Assembly (NCBI GenBank): GCA_964609695.1
Contig: CAZSSP010000002.1
Span: 124,001 to 188,000 of the forward strand
Length of the DNA stretch: 64,000 nucleotides
Origin: JAGNHS01 sp964609695
GTDB lineage: Bacteria > Bdellovibrionota > UBA2428
Direction: 5' to 3'
Below the pieces are notes generated by a model. That model worked only from the letters and a program-made list of their open reading frames with translations, was not told the origin of the DNA and searched no databases. The position numbers and the translations under genes were made by a program. Shown here piece by piece: positions 26,500 to 35,431 of this stretch (its first letter is position 1; every line of letters starts with the position of its first letter).

Positions 26500-28829
26500 T
26501 GAAGCTCCTTCATAGAATTTCCTTAATTCTGTTAGGACTTCAGTGTCTCCTGCTCCCAGTTGAAGTTCGGGCACAAAATTCTATACCTATGAATTCGACT
26601 TCTTTGCCTCCTATACCTGTTAACCCCTATGCTTTAGCTGTTATGGGATTGGCAACTGTGGGTGCAGTTGTTTATGGAACTATGTCGCCCTCTAGTGCCG
26701 TTCAATGGGAGGATGGAGTCCAAGATATTGGTCTTTCACGACGAGAAGCGCCTTCAAATCCAGGTTCCTCTCAGGGGGACCCCTCTCCAATGAGTAAATT
26801 AATTTTGCCTTTGACGGTTGTTGAAAGCTTATTACAGGATTCTAGCAAAGATAAAGAAGCTCCCATGCCTAAATTTTTAGAAGATCTTGTTGCTACAACT
26901 TCAACTAAGGCTGCTACTGGAGCTGTTTCTGCGCTTGAGTTAGGTAGTGTTTTTTTCGAATTAGCTAACACCATTAAAAATACTTTAGTGAGTCCACAGA
27001 TTAAAATTAGAGAAGAGGCTCAAGGGTCGAGCACAGCGAATCTAAAGCAAGAAGATCTTTTCCCAAAAATAAAAACTGGACAAAGAGAAAAGCTTTGGGA
27101 TTTGTGGCTTAGGGGAAATTATCAGAATTTAGATCCTCAACCTATAGTTAAAGAATATCCTTCTACTTTTATGTACAGTGGACCCAGTGCTGCTCAGCTC
27201 ACTTATAATTATAATTCTCTTAAAAGGTATGGCGATGCCAGTCGCTTTAATGGTTTTGATCCGAGGGCTATAAGGGATGCTTCTCTTAAAAAAAGTATAG
27301 AAACTCGAAGAGAGCAAATTAAGAAATTGAGTTCTGATTTAAACAAAGAATTTAAAAATTCACTATATTCAGATGCTTCAACGCTTAGTGAAATAATCGA
27401 TCAAGATTTAAGAATTCATGCTGATGTTTACGGTTCAGAGTGGGTGGAAAAGGCTAAGGGTTGGTTGCGCCCGACTCCCATCCCCCAAAGCGTTGATGTT
27501 GATACAGCTTTAAAAGTATTGGATCCGCTGTGGACGGCTCGAGAAAATAATCAAATACATCTTGAAATTGAAGCCATTGCTGAGCTTTTGAAAAAATCTC
27601 AACGTTGGAAGCTCGATGCTGAAATGAAAGATTTAGGTCGTTATGTGGAGAAGGAGATTAAAAGAGTTTTCATTGATCCTAAAGGTTGGCAGCAAAATCT
27701 TCCACAATTCTCATGGCCGGCTCCGATTCTTGATTCCGAATCATCAATTAACCTAGATGCTTTTAGGGCTTTGAATCATATTTTAGCATTTAAAGTGACA
27801 TACGAATTGGCTTTCTCTGTCTTCTTAAGTACCCAAGCTCTGAAACTCGATAAAAATGAAATTGAATATGCATTGAATTTAAAGCGAGGCATTCAAATTT
27901 TAAGTTTGGAATGGATGAAGCGCTGGGACTCCTATCGAAACAACGAAATAGGCTTGAATTTAGATCAAGAGGCACTAAGGATTTTAGATCTTATCAATGC
28001 TGAACAGAAAATTTTAACTGAACCCAAAGATTTTCTTAAAAATTCTGAGGAATTAATGAGGGATCTTATTAAAAAGAGAGCGGCTGATTTTTTTGTTTGG
28101 AATCAGCTTAACGTCGAGGCCGCTCCAGTAGAAGAGCCGATTGTTGAAGATTTACCGGAACATGTTATCGGGATTTCTGAGATTGCGATTATGGACTTTA
28201 TTGCGTCTATGGGGCGCGGTCCGATGGATAATGATTTTTCATATGGAAATCATCCAAAACTTTCTCCTCAGGTCGATCCCAAAAAGGATCAGGAAGAAAA
28301 AGAAGAAGAAAATTTGGATTGTGATAGTGAATCAGCGAAGCGTTCTTTTGCCTATTTTTTAAAACCTATAGTGCGTAATTCCACGGGTGTTGTGAAAAAG
28401 TATTTTCCGCATTTTCAATTTATTAGATTGTGGAGCGCTAAAAGAGCGAATGCTCGTTACAGAGAAAAATTTGGCTATCACCATAATCCCGTTAAAAAAT
28501 CGAGTTGTGCAACTGAAGTTGCAGTCATCCAATCTTTTCGATTTGGTATTTTTGAGAGATTGAGTTCTTCTTTGAGTCGTGTGGGATCGTGGTTTTACGA
28601 TAAAAGGGATTTTAGTGGTTATACAGTTTCTCAGCTTGAAAAGAAATTAAGTCTATTTGAAGCTCCTCAGTTGCTGACTTCTGTAGCTCCAAGTGCGGGC
28701 GCTGATTTATTGTACAGTATTGCAGAAGCTTTTAAGGGGCCGGGGAGTGGTGGAGGCAGGCAGTTTTCCTATTGGATGACTAGACCTAATGCTTCTGACT
28801 TTGGAGAGAGTCGAGCGCTAAAACCTTGA
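26499..28829 (+). CDS. Large exported protein of unknown function (operon gene 5)
   Basis: A signal peptide (LHRISLILLGLQCLLLPVEVRA) runs to about residue 25. A short hydrophobic segment ALAVMGLATVGAVVYGTM (about 44-61) could be a transmembrane helix. The 700 residues after it are mixed helical, with an acidic patch (KDQEEKEEENLDCD) near residue 600 and a Gly-rich, Ser-rich C-terminus. The start at 26499 is chosen for the TGATG overlap and signal peptide; the frame is open further upstream to 26376 but that would bury the signal peptide. No domain recognised. Last gene of the operon. Confidence 0.8.
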   Translation: MKLLHRISLILLGLQCLLLPVEVRAQNSIPMNSTSLPPIPVNPYALAVMGLATVGAVVYGTMSPSSAVQWEDGVQDIGLSRREAPSNPGSSQGDPSPMSKLILPLTVVESLLQDSSKDKEAPMPKFLEDLVATTSTKAATGAVSALELGSVFFELANTIKNTLVSPQIKIREEAQGSSTANLKQEDLFPKIKTGQREKLWDLWLRGNYQNLDPQPIVKEYPSTFMYSGPSAAQLTYNYNSLKRYGDASRFNGFDPRAIRDASLKKSIETRREQIKKLSSDLNKEFKNSLYSDASTLSEIIDQDLRIHADVYGSEWVEKAKGWLRPTPIPQSVDVDTALKVLDPLWTARENNQIHLEIEAIAELLKKSQRWKLDAEMKDLGRYVEKEIKRVFIDPKGWQQNLPQFSWPAPILDSESSINLDAFRALNHILAFKVTYELAFSVFLSTQALKLDKNEIEYALNLKRGIQILSLEWMKRWDSYRNNEIGLNLDQEALRILDLINAEQKILTEPKDFLKNSEELMRDLIKKRAADFFVWNQLNVEAAPVEEPIVEDLPEHVIGISEIAIMDFIASMGRGPMDNDFSYGNHPKLSPQVDPKKDQEEKEEENLDCDSESAKRSFAYFLKPIVRNSTGVVKKYFPHFQFIRLWSAKRANARYREKFGYHHNPVKKSSCATEVAVIQSFRFGIFERLSSSLSRVGSWFYDKRDFSGYTVSQLEKKLSLFEAPQLLTSVAPSAGADLLYSIAEAFKGPGSGGGRQFSYWMTRPNASDFGESRALKP

Positions 28830-28915
28830 TTTATTGAACGAACGTCAAAAAAACTTCATCAATTCTTAATCAAAACTTCATTAATAATTAATATGAATAA
28901 AGATAGAATAAGACT

Positions 28916-30253
28916 ATGGGGAATTTTGGGCGGAGCTTTGTATTTATAACATGCGGTTTAAACATCTTTTCTTGTTTTGCTGGGCCAAATGATTTTTTAA
29001 AACAATTGCATGGAGATCTTCGATACTGTGGAGAGCAGTTTGCTCGAATCTTTCAAGCTCGGCAATCACCCTCTCAGCAAAGATTTGGGCAATTGCAAAA
29101 TGAAGTTGCTGTTTTGGGTGGTGATTGGAGCACAAATCCAAATCGCAAAGAATATCCTCAGGTATTACTAACATCAGCTATACATAAAGTTTTCAGAGGA
29201 GCTGATTTTAGAGACCCTCATTCAAGGCAAGCCCAAGCTCTTGTAGCTCGAGCCATGCAAGCTATGAAGGGTGACCCTAAAAGTGAATTTATTTTCAAAA
29301 GTTTTTTACGAGATGCGGGCTATTCCACAGAAGCCTATCAAGCTCCTAGAGTTTTGCAGAATCGATTTAATTTTGAAACTAGAGGAATTGATTCGAGTTT
29401 AAATCTTTTAAACTATTGGGGGCGTTCTACTGACCCCAGTCTCTTGGATAAGCAAACTTTAGTCTCTCAAATAAATAGTTGGTGGAAAACTAAGTTGGCC
29501 GTTGGCAAAACTTCACATGAACAAAAAATAGCTGAGAATTTATTAAGAACAACTCATGATGCGGCTTTTGACATGCATATGGTGAATCCTGGAAGTCGTT
29601 TGAATTTGATCATTACAAATTTTGTGACTCAGTCTAAAAAGGCTGAAATTAACAGTGTGCCTCAGAAATTCAATTTATCGAATGTTAATCGAGCTAGTGA
29701 CTTTGTAGCAGCGCATCTTAAGGCGGGAGGAGACTCTTCTAAAGCGGCGCTTGATCAAGTGATTGCAAAATCTCTTGAAGCAGCACCTTCAGGCGCTCCT
29801 ATGAGTTTTGTGCCTGATTCAATAAAAGTAGAAGCTAGGCAGCAGATGCTTAAGCGACTCAGCGGTGATGGGGTTGCTCTATTTAATTCTAAAAATCCGT
29901 TGTCGCCTATGAAAGTCAATGTAGTTGACGCAGAAAAGGGTGTGGTCTCTATGATTGTCGATAAAGCGATTTCTGATCCATCTTTTAGCCCTGAAAACGG
30001 TATTCCATTAATTAAAGGCGCCGATCCAAGTATATCTACAAAATTGATTCAAAACGTATTGCGTCCACTAAAATCAGCGACTGGCGATGGATATTGGGTG
30101 ATGAAGCCTAGAGATGGATTCCCAAATCAAACTGAGTTTAGGTTTTTTGAAAATGAAAGTGAAGCTCATAAGTTTTGTGTCGCATCAAGAAATAAGCCTT
30201 CGGGTAATATAATACCTATAAGTGGCCGCTATTGGTCTCTACTTCCTCTTTGA
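28916..30253 (+). CDS. Exported protein of unknown function
   Basis: A 445-residue protein with a probable signal peptide (SFVFITCGLNIFSCFA, about residues 6-21). The rest is soluble and helix-rich. Features that can be seen are a Gln/Arg-rich segment (FQARQSPSQQRFGQLQNE, about 46-63) and a C-terminal part with PRDGFPNQTEFRFFENE and WSLLPL. It follows the five-gene operon by 86 nt of AT-rich DNA, so it may have its own promoter; no clear Shine-Dalgarno is seen. No family recognised. Confidence 0.75.
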   Translation: MGNFGRSFVFITCGLNIFSCFAGPNDFLKQLHGDLRYCGEQFARIFQARQSPSQQRFGQLQNEVAVLGGDWSTNPNRKEYPQVLLTSAIHKVFRGADFRDPHSRQAQALVARAMQAMKGDPKSEFIFKSFLRDAGYSTEAYQAPRVLQNRFNFETRGIDSSLNLLNYWGRSTDPSLLDKQTLVSQINSWWKTKLAVGKTSHEQKIAENLLRTTHDAAFDMHMVNPGSRLNLIITNFVTQSKKAEINSVPQKFNLSNVNRASDFVAAHLKAGGDSSKAALDQVIAKSLEAAPSGAPMSFVPDSIKVEARQQMLKRLSGDGVALFNSKNPLSPMKVNVVDAEKGVVSMIVDKAISDPSFSPENGIPLIKGADPSISTKLIQNVLRPLKSATGDGYWVMKPRDGFPNQTEFRFFENESEAHKFCVASRNKPSGNIIPISGRYWSLLPL

Positions 30254-30293
30254 GGATGCGCTAATAATTCGTTGAAGTATTCTTGTGGAGTCT

Positions 30294-30312
30294 AGACTTC
30301 AAAGTCTATACT
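30294..30312 (+). promoter_or_regulatory. -10 element 6 nt before ATG, overlapped by an inverted repeat
   Basis: TATACT (30307-30312) ends 6 nt before the ATG at 30319, so transcription would start at or near the A of ATG (leaderless mRNA). TTGTGG lies 18 nt upstream. AGACTT-CA-AAGTCT (30294-30307) is a perfect inverted repeat between the -35 and -10 regions and could be an operator. Confidence 0.5.
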
Positions 30313-30318
30313 CAGCCC

Positions 30319-32139
30319 ATGAATAAGCATCTAAGCTTTTTACTTCTAAATTCATTTGTTTTTTTAATTCCCGTATCGGCGCAATCGCCTTATGAAAAGC
30401 ACTGCGAAGCAAGAATTAAAACTCAAGCTCAGCATTCGGAGTCACAGCGCTTTGCTGAATTTCTAAAATTCAATTGGAAATATCAAATGGAAGACAACCC
30501 TGAGTGGGCTACATGGGTGGGTTATCCAGGTCAAAATGATAGATGGACAGATATGTCCCTATCTTCAATCGAAAGACGAAAAAAGGATCGACTCTGCTCA
30601 CAGAAATGGTTGAAAAGCATTGATTCTAAAAAACTCAATGCCAATGATCAATTGAGTTATGCCATTTATGCCTATGATCTTGAAATGGGAATCAAGGGCG
30701 ATGCTTTTCCTTCGGAATTTCTGCCCATCAATCAGCTGGGTGGAGTGCAGAGCTCTGTGGCTCAAACGCTAGATATTGCACCTACCTTAAATCTAAAAGA
30801 TTTTAAGGATATCCTAAAACGCTTAGAAGCCGTTCCAGAATTAGTGGATCAAAATATTGAACTTATGAAGGAAGGTTTAAAGCGAAAGTTAACGCCTCCT
30901 AAAATTACAATGACGGAAGTACCTGCTCAAGTATTGGCTCAAATTGTAGAAGACCCCTTTAAGAGCCCCATGCTACTTCCTCTCTCGCGATTTCCTCAGA
31001 GTGTATCAGAGGGTGAAAAAGAAAAAATTAAAAGTGAAGCTTCAAAAGTATATCTTGAAAAAGTTGTCCCAGCTTATAAAAAATTACATGATTATTTAGT
31101 AAAAATTTATATACCTGCGTGTAGGCAAACTTTAGCACTTTCAGAGCTTCCTAATGGAGTGGCTTGGTACAACTATAATGCTTCTCGAGAAACCACCACA
31201 AATTTAAGTGCCGATGAGATTCATAAACTGGGTTTGTCTGAGGTGGCTCGCATTAGAGAGCAAATGGAAAAGCTGATTCGATCGACAGGCTTTAGAGGAA
31301 GCTTTAAAGACTTTAGCTATTTTTTAAGGACAGATTCACGTTTTTATTTTTCTAAAAAAGAAGATCTTCTCAAGGAATATCGAGATATCGCTAAGAGAAT
31401 TGACCCCGAGCTAGTTAAACTTTTTGGTGTCTTGCCAAGACTTCCTTACGGTGTGAAGCCTGTGCCAGACTATGATGAGAAATCTCAAACAACAGCTTAT
31501 TATAATGGCGGTTCGCTAGAATCTGGACGCGCAGGTTATTTCTTTGCCAACACCTACAATTTAAAAACACGTCCTAAGTGGGAAATGGAAGCTTTAACGG
31601 CTCATGAAGCTATGCCTGGGCATCATTTGCAAATTTCATTGGCTCAAGAAAAGGCTGATTTGCCTGAGTTTAGAAAAAACGGTGGGTATACAGCTTATGT
31701 AGAGGGGTGGGGCTTATATTCAGAAAGTTTAGGTGAGGAGTTGGGTTTGTATAAAGATACTTATTCAAAATTTGGGCAACTCACTTATGAAATTTGGCGC
31801 GCTATTAGATTGGTAGTGGATACAGGGATTCATTCTAAAGGGTGGACACGCGAACAGGCCATTAAATATTTTATGGAAAATTCTAGTAAGTCTGAGCATG
31901 ACGTTACAGTTGAGGTCGACCGATATATCGTGTGGCCTGGACAGGCCCTAGCTTATAAAATTGGAGAGCTTAAAATTAAAGAATTGCGGAAAATGGCTCA
32001 GGAGCAACTGGGTGAAAAGTTTGATATTAGAGCTTTTCATGACGAGCTCTTGGGCGGCGGATCTTTGCCGCTCAATGTTTTGGAAGAAAACATGAAAAAG
32101 TGGTTAGCCCGCGTAAAAAAACAATCCAAGAGAAGCTAG
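30319..32139 (+). CDS. DUF885-family exported protein (putative metallopeptidase)
   Basis: A signal peptide (SFLLLNSFVFLIPVSAQ) covers about residues 1-22. The protein has full DUF885 length (606 aa). The conserved HEAMPGHH begins at His429 and is followed by YVEGWGLYSESLG about 50 residues later and by the GQALAYKIGELKI segment, all family hallmarks that fit a zinc-binding HExxxxH-like site. DUF885 members are thought to be peptidase-like; proof of activity is limited. The start at 30319 is chosen for the signal peptide and the adjoining promoter; a TTG at 30283 is unlikely. Likely periplasmic. Confidence 0.88.
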   Translation: MNKHLSFLLLNSFVFLIPVSAQSPYEKHCEARIKTQAQHSESQRFAEFLKFNWKYQMEDNPEWATWVGYPGQNDRWTDMSLSSIERRKKDRLCSQKWLKSIDSKKLNANDQLSYAIYAYDLEMGIKGDAFPSEFLPINQLGGVQSSVAQTLDIAPTLNLKDFKDILKRLEAVPELVDQNIELMKEGLKRKLTPPKITMTEVPAQVLAQIVEDPFKSPMLLPLSRFPQSVSEGEKEKIKSEASKVYLEKVVPAYKKLHDYLVKIYIPACRQTLALSELPNGVAWYNYNASRETTTNLSADEIHKLGLSEVARIREQMEKLIRSTGFRGSFKDFSYFLRTDSRFYFSKKEDLLKEYRDIAKRIDPELVKLFGVLPRLPYGVKPVPDYDEKSQTTAYYNGGSLESGRAGYFFANTYNLKTRPKWEMEALTAHEAMPGHHLQISLAQEKADLPEFRKNGGYTAYVEGWGLYSESLGEELGLYKDTYSKFGQLTYEIWRAIRLVVDTGIHSKGWTREQAIKYFMENSSKSEHDVTVEVDRYIVWPGQALAYKIGELKIKELRKMAQEQLGEKFDIRAFHDELLGGGSLPLNVLEENMKKWLARVKKQSKRS

Positions 32140-32153
32140 CACTTTAGAGCTTA

Positions 32154-32182
32154 TTGCAGAATTCTCTAAGGGGTTCTAGCAT
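32154..32182 (+). promoter_or_regulatory. Putative promoter of the mlaC-like gene, leaderless spacing
   Basis: TTGCAG (32154-32159), a 17-nt spacer and TAGCAT (32177-32182) precede the ATG at 32189 by 6 nt. No Shine-Dalgarno is present, so a leaderless transcript is likely. Confidence 0.45.
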
Positions 32183-32188
32183 AGCCCT

Positions 32189-32782
32189 ATGAGAAAAATC
32201 CTTCTTTGTACGAGCTCTTTAATTCTCAGCTGGAATCTATGTGCTGATCCTCAGGCGACTTCCAAAAGCTTTTTAGACAATTTAATTCTCTTTGCTGAAA
32301 AGCAAGAAAAAGAGAACGTTAATGATCCAGCATTAATGGAAAAACTTAAATCCACTATTGATTGGTCGTCGTTTGTGAATCGCTCTTTAGGTAAAAATAA
32401 ATCTAAAGTGAAGGCGGCAGATAAAAAATCATTTGAAAAGTTATTGATTGAATTAGTGGAACTTAGTGCCTTTCCAAAAGCCAAACAACTTTTACCTTTT
32501 AAAAATGAAGTCAAATTGTCTCCCAAGGGTAAAAATATATTGGTTTCGGGCCGATGGTTTAAAGAGAAAGATGGCGATCGAGTGATTCGTGAGTTTCAAA
32601 TGGATTTGTTTTTCGGAGCTAATAACAAAATTATGGATGCTACTTTCGAAACTCATTCTTTGAGTCAAAATATAGCCAAACAAATTGATAAGCATTTAGA
32701 GAAAAAACCTTTCTCAGATTTATTGGATCAAATGCAAAAAAGAGTGAGCACTTTAAAGGAAAAGGACTCTGCTAAAAAATGA
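32189..32782 (+). CDS. MlaC/Ttg2D-like periplasmic protein
   Basis: A 197-residue protein with a signal peptide (about 1-19). TIDWSSFVNRSLGKN and the following helix KKSFEKLLIELVEL resemble the MlaC family's DxxxxARxxLGxxW region and F-L helix, and VKLSPKGKNILVSGRW matches its beta-strand part. MlaC carries phospholipids across the periplasm, but the other mla genes are not nearby. Its stop overlaps the start of the TolC-like gene (ATGA), so they are an operon, which suggests an export or envelope role. Similarity is moderate. Confidence 0.6.
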   Translation: MRKILLCTSSLILSWNLCADPQATSKSFLDNLILFAEKQEKENVNDPALMEKLKSTIDWSSFVNRSLGKNKSKVKAADKKSFEKLLIELVELSAFPKAKQLLPFKNEVKLSPKGKNILVSGRWFKEKDGDRVIREFQMDLFFGANNKIMDATFETHSLSQNIAKQIDKHLEKKPFSDLLDQMQKRVSTLKEKDSAKK

Positions 32783-34065
32783 AGAAAATTTATATAAGTT
32801 TGTGCTTTCTAAGTTTGAGTGCTTTTGCAGATCGCTTGAGTTTGTCTCAAATGATAAGTGAGGCTCTTGAAAAAAGCCCGCAATTAGGAGAACAAAGCGC
32901 TCAATTAGAAGTGGCAAAGGCACAAGAATCTTTGGCTCGAGCTAAGGGACTTATGGGCGCTAAATTAGAAACTTTAGTGGGCCCTATTCCTGGCGCTGAG
33001 GGCACGGCTGCTGGAAGCAAAACAAAGTGGGATGATTGGGGTCCTTTTGTTTCAAATACTTTAGATATTTGGCAACCTATATATGCTTTTGGAAGTCTAT
33101 CTTCGGCTCGTGAAGCGGGTAAGGCAGGTGTGAACGCCGAAGAAAAGCTTTTGGAGAGAGATCGCTGGAAGCTCCGCTATGATATTGCAGAACTCTATTA
33201 TGGCTATCAGCTCGCTTATGAATTGGCTGAAATGGGTCAGGATTTTGTGAGTAAATTAGAAATAGCTTACAAAAAAATAGGAACTAAAAACACTAAATCT
33301 CGACAAGTTCTCTACAATCTTACTGAACTAAAAACTCAAGTGGCTGAAGCTCTTAAGTCAAAGCAACAGGCAAAAATGGCTATGGGCTGGAAGCTGGGTC
33401 GTCAGAGTGATGATAATATTCAATGGGATCAGTCTAATCTTATAAAACGACAAGTTTCTGAATCTAAAATTCAAGATTGGAAAAAGAATTTCACTCAAAG
33501 TCGTCCGGAGTGGCAGGCGCTAGAGAACGAAGTTGTGGCTAAAAAGGCTTTGGCAGAAGTGGATGAAGGCTTAGCTTGGCCACAAGTATTTATTTTTGCG
33601 CGAGGACAATACAACGAGGCTTCCAATAGAGTGAATTCCAGCAAAGGCCCTTTTGCTTATGATTCAACAAATACAAAATATGCTGCTGCTGGATTAGGTT
33701 TGAGATGGAATTTAGCTCTTTTTGAAAATTCAGCTCAGAGATCTAAAACACGAGCAGAGGCAAAAAAAGCAGAAGCTAAGAAATCTTATCTTCAAGCGGG
33801 ACTTCTATTAGAGGCCGAAAAAACTATTGGTGATTTTAAGCAACGACAAGAAGCTCTTGAATTGCGTGAAAAGGCTGACCAAGAAGCTCGAGAGTCTTGG
33901 AAGGAATCGATGATTTCTTTTGGTTTAAAAAATCTTGCGCCCGAAAAACTTTTTCAGGCTATGGCTGATTACGGCATTCAACATAAGAAATATTTAGAAG
34001 CCATTTATCAATATAATTTGATGAGCTACAAGCTTGAGCAAAACCTCGGCCAAGAAATCCAATAG
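32779..34065 (+). CDS. TolC-family outer-membrane efflux protein
   Basis: A signal peptide (ISLCFLSLSAFA) then the TolC duplicated coiled-coil pattern: LSLSQMISEALEKSPQLGEQ near residues 20-39 is the typical N-terminal repeat, with long Ala/Lys/Glu-rich helices at 40-65, 140-200 and 295-390. LGLRWNLALFENSAQRSK near 305-325 fits the beta-barrel strand and following helix start of the second repeat. At 428 aa it has near-normal length. Trimeric TolC makes the outer-membrane duct for type I secretion or efflux pumps; no inner-membrane partner is adjacent. It converges with the next gene with a 3-nt gap. Confidence 0.88.
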   Translation: MKKIYISLCFLSLSAFADRLSLSQMISEALEKSPQLGEQSAQLEVAKAQESLARAKGLMGAKLETLVGPIPGAEGTAAGSKTKWDDWGPFVSNTLDIWQPIYAFGSLSSAREAGKAGVNAEEKLLERDRWKLRYDIAELYYGYQLAYELAEMGQDFVSKLEIAYKKIGTKNTKSRQVLYNLTELKTQVAEALKSKQQAKMAMGWKLGRQSDDNIQWDQSNLIKRQVSESKIQDWKKNFTQSRPEWQALENEVVAKKALAEVDEGLAWPQVFIFARGQYNEASNRVNSSKGPFAYDSTNTKYAAAGLGLRWNLALFENSAQRSKTRAEAKKAEAKKSYLQAGLLLEAEKTIGDFKQRQEALELREKADQEARESWKESMISFGLKNLAPEKLFQAMADYGIQHKKYLEAIYQYNLMSYKLEQNLGQEIQ

Positions 34066-34068
34066 GCT

Positions 34069-34782
34069 CTACTTTTTATTCTGTTTGCGGCGCCAGATGA
34101 TGTAGCCGGCTGCTCCCGCAATCACTAAGACTGCCAGTAAGCCTTGGGCCAAAGAGCCATCACCCTTTTTGTTTTGGTCTTCAACTTCTTCAAGTGTAGG
34201 AGCAAAGCGCTTAGCTCGCGCACCTCTAGAACCGAGTAAAGAGCCCGAACCTGAGCTCATAGCTTCTGCAAAAGCTTTGGGGTCGAAAGTGAGCTCGGCG
34301 CTGTTGATAAGTTTATCCATAATTTCAGCCCATTTTGCATATACAGACTCAGCAATAGAATAAGTGATTAAGCCTGCGATTTTCTCTTTAGTGGAGGCTA
34401 CGTAACGAGTGAAGAAGCCGGGTATTTCAGAGCCATAATGAAGGCTGTCGACCCATTGGTGCTCTTTGATCATTTTACGAGCAGTGTATTTAACTTGGCT
34501 GGTATAGGCCGTTCCAAGAAGGTCGCGCATTTTTTTGGTGCTCTTTAAAATGCCATCATATTTTTCTAAAGTGTCGTCCACTTTATCGACGGGTTTCACA
34601 ACAACAATCAAAATAACTTCACTTCGTTCGGCCACGTTTTCAGGTTGGCAAACCCAATCAAGTTCTTCTTGTTTGCAGTCCCAGTTGGGAGGAAGTTCAA
34701 AGCGAATGAATTGGCTTTTGAATGTTTTAGCCCAGAGGCTGCTAGTGAGCAGAAAGAGTGCAAAAAGAAGAGTGCGCTTCAT
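34069..34782 (-). CDS. Exported protein with C-terminal membrane anchor, unknown function
   Basis: A signal peptide (LLFALFLLTSSLWA, residues 4-17), a soluble domain with FIRFELPPNWDCKQEELDW near 26-44, a Gly/Ser/Arg-rich linker, and a single C-terminal transmembrane segment (GLLAVLVIAGAAGYIIW) ending in RRKQNKK. The topology is type I, with the domain in the periplasm. The domain resembles small PsbP-like or DUF-type periplasmic folds only loosely. It has its own promoter: TAGAAT lies 7 nt before the ATG. Confidence 0.8.
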   Translation of the reverse strand: MKRTLLFALFLLTSSLWAKTFKSQFIRFELPPNWDCKQEELDWVCQPENVAERSEVILIVVVKPVDKVDDTLEKYDGILKSTKKMRDLLGTAYTSQVKYTARKMIKEHQWVDSLHYGSEIPGFFTRYVASTKEKIAGLITYSIAESVYAKWAEIMDKLINSAELTFDPKAFAEAMSSGSGSLLGSRGARAKRFAPTLEEVEDQNKKGDGSLAQGLLAVLVIAGAAGYIIWRRKQNKK

Positions 34783-34789
34783 ATCTTAT

Positions 34790-34795
34790 ATTCTA
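34790..34795 (-). promoter_or_regulatory. -10 hexamer TAGAAT 7 nt before the start of the anchored protein
   Basis: On the minus strand TAGAAT is followed after 7 nt by the ATG at 34782, with no Shine-Dalgarno between. The spacing predicts a leaderless transcript. Confidence 0.4.
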
Positions 34796-34830
34796 AAGCT
34801 CTATGCAGCATTTGGTAGGCCTTGAGTGCT

Positions 34831-34859
34831 TTGCCGACTCAATGCGCAAGGTGTAGAAT
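34831..34859 (+). promoter_or_regulatory. Putative promoter of the glutathione peroxidase gene, leaderless spacing
   Basis: TTGCCG (34831-34836), a 17-nt spacer and TAGAAT (34854-34859) end 8 nt before the ATG at 34868. No Shine-Dalgarno lies between. The same GGTGTAGAAT string occurs before the gene at 50117. Confidence 0.5.
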
Positions 34860-34867
34860 CCTATCTC

Positions 34868-35425
34868 ATGAAAAACTTTGTCTTTGTATTTTTTTTAGTG
34901 TCCCAATTACTAAGTGCCGCTCCCTTAACAAAAAAGGAGCCCTCTTGCCCTCCTTTGCTTAATCAAACTGTTCGTACCATTGATGGTCAGATGACAAATT
35001 TATGTGGCTTTGCAGGTAAAACGATTTTGGTTGTGAATGTGGCTAGTGAATGCGGTTTTACTCCTCAATATAAAGACTTGGAGGCTCTTTATAAAAAATA
35101 TCAGACGCAGAATTTTGTAGTTTTAGGATTTCCATCGAACGATTTTATGGGTCAAGAACCTGGCTCCTCAGCCGAGATTAAAGCTTTTGCACAAAAGAAT
35201 TTTCAAATTAGTTTTCCTCTTTTTGAAAAGGGCGCCGTGACTGGCAACAACACACAAGCCTTTTACCGAGCACTCAAAAATGCCGACAAAAAGAAACGTG
35301 AGCCCTCTTGGAACTTTAGCAAATACCTTATTTCAAAAGATGGGCAACGAGTTGAGTACTTTTCATCTCGGACACTTCCTATGGATAAAGAAATCACTAG
35401 TTTTATTGAAAGCGATAAAAATTAG
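34868..35425 (+). CDS. Exported glutathione peroxidase-family protein (thiol peroxidase)
   Basis: After a signal peptide (about residues 1-18), the GPx fold is complete: peroxidatic Cys62 in VASECGFTPQY, Gln96 in FPSNDFMGQEPGS and Trp148 in PSWNFSKYL form the usual catalytic set. Cys, not selenocysteine, is used. Such enzymes reduce lipid or hydrogen peroxides, usually with thioredoxin as donor. The export signal suggests a periplasmic location, which is less common. The start at 34868 is chosen for the signal peptide and the promoter directly before it. It converges with the ABC exporter gene (6-nt gap). Confidence 0.92.
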   Translation: MKNFVFVFFLVSQLLSAAPLTKKEPSCPPLLNQTVRTIDGQMTNLCGFAGKTILVVNVASECGFTPQYKDLEALYKKYQTQNFVVLGFPSNDFMGQEPGSSAEIKAFAQKNFQISFPLFEKGAVTGNNTQAFYRALKNADKKKREPSWNFSKYLISKDGQRVEYFSSRTLPMDKEITSFIESDKN

Positions 35426-35431
35426 CAGCTC

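Noticed and set aside
2177..27517. Shared 17-mer GATACAGCTTTAAAAGT at 2177-2193 and 27501-27517
   Set aside because: Both copies lie inside coding sequence and encode the same short peptide DTALKV; with no longer similarity around them this looks like chance.
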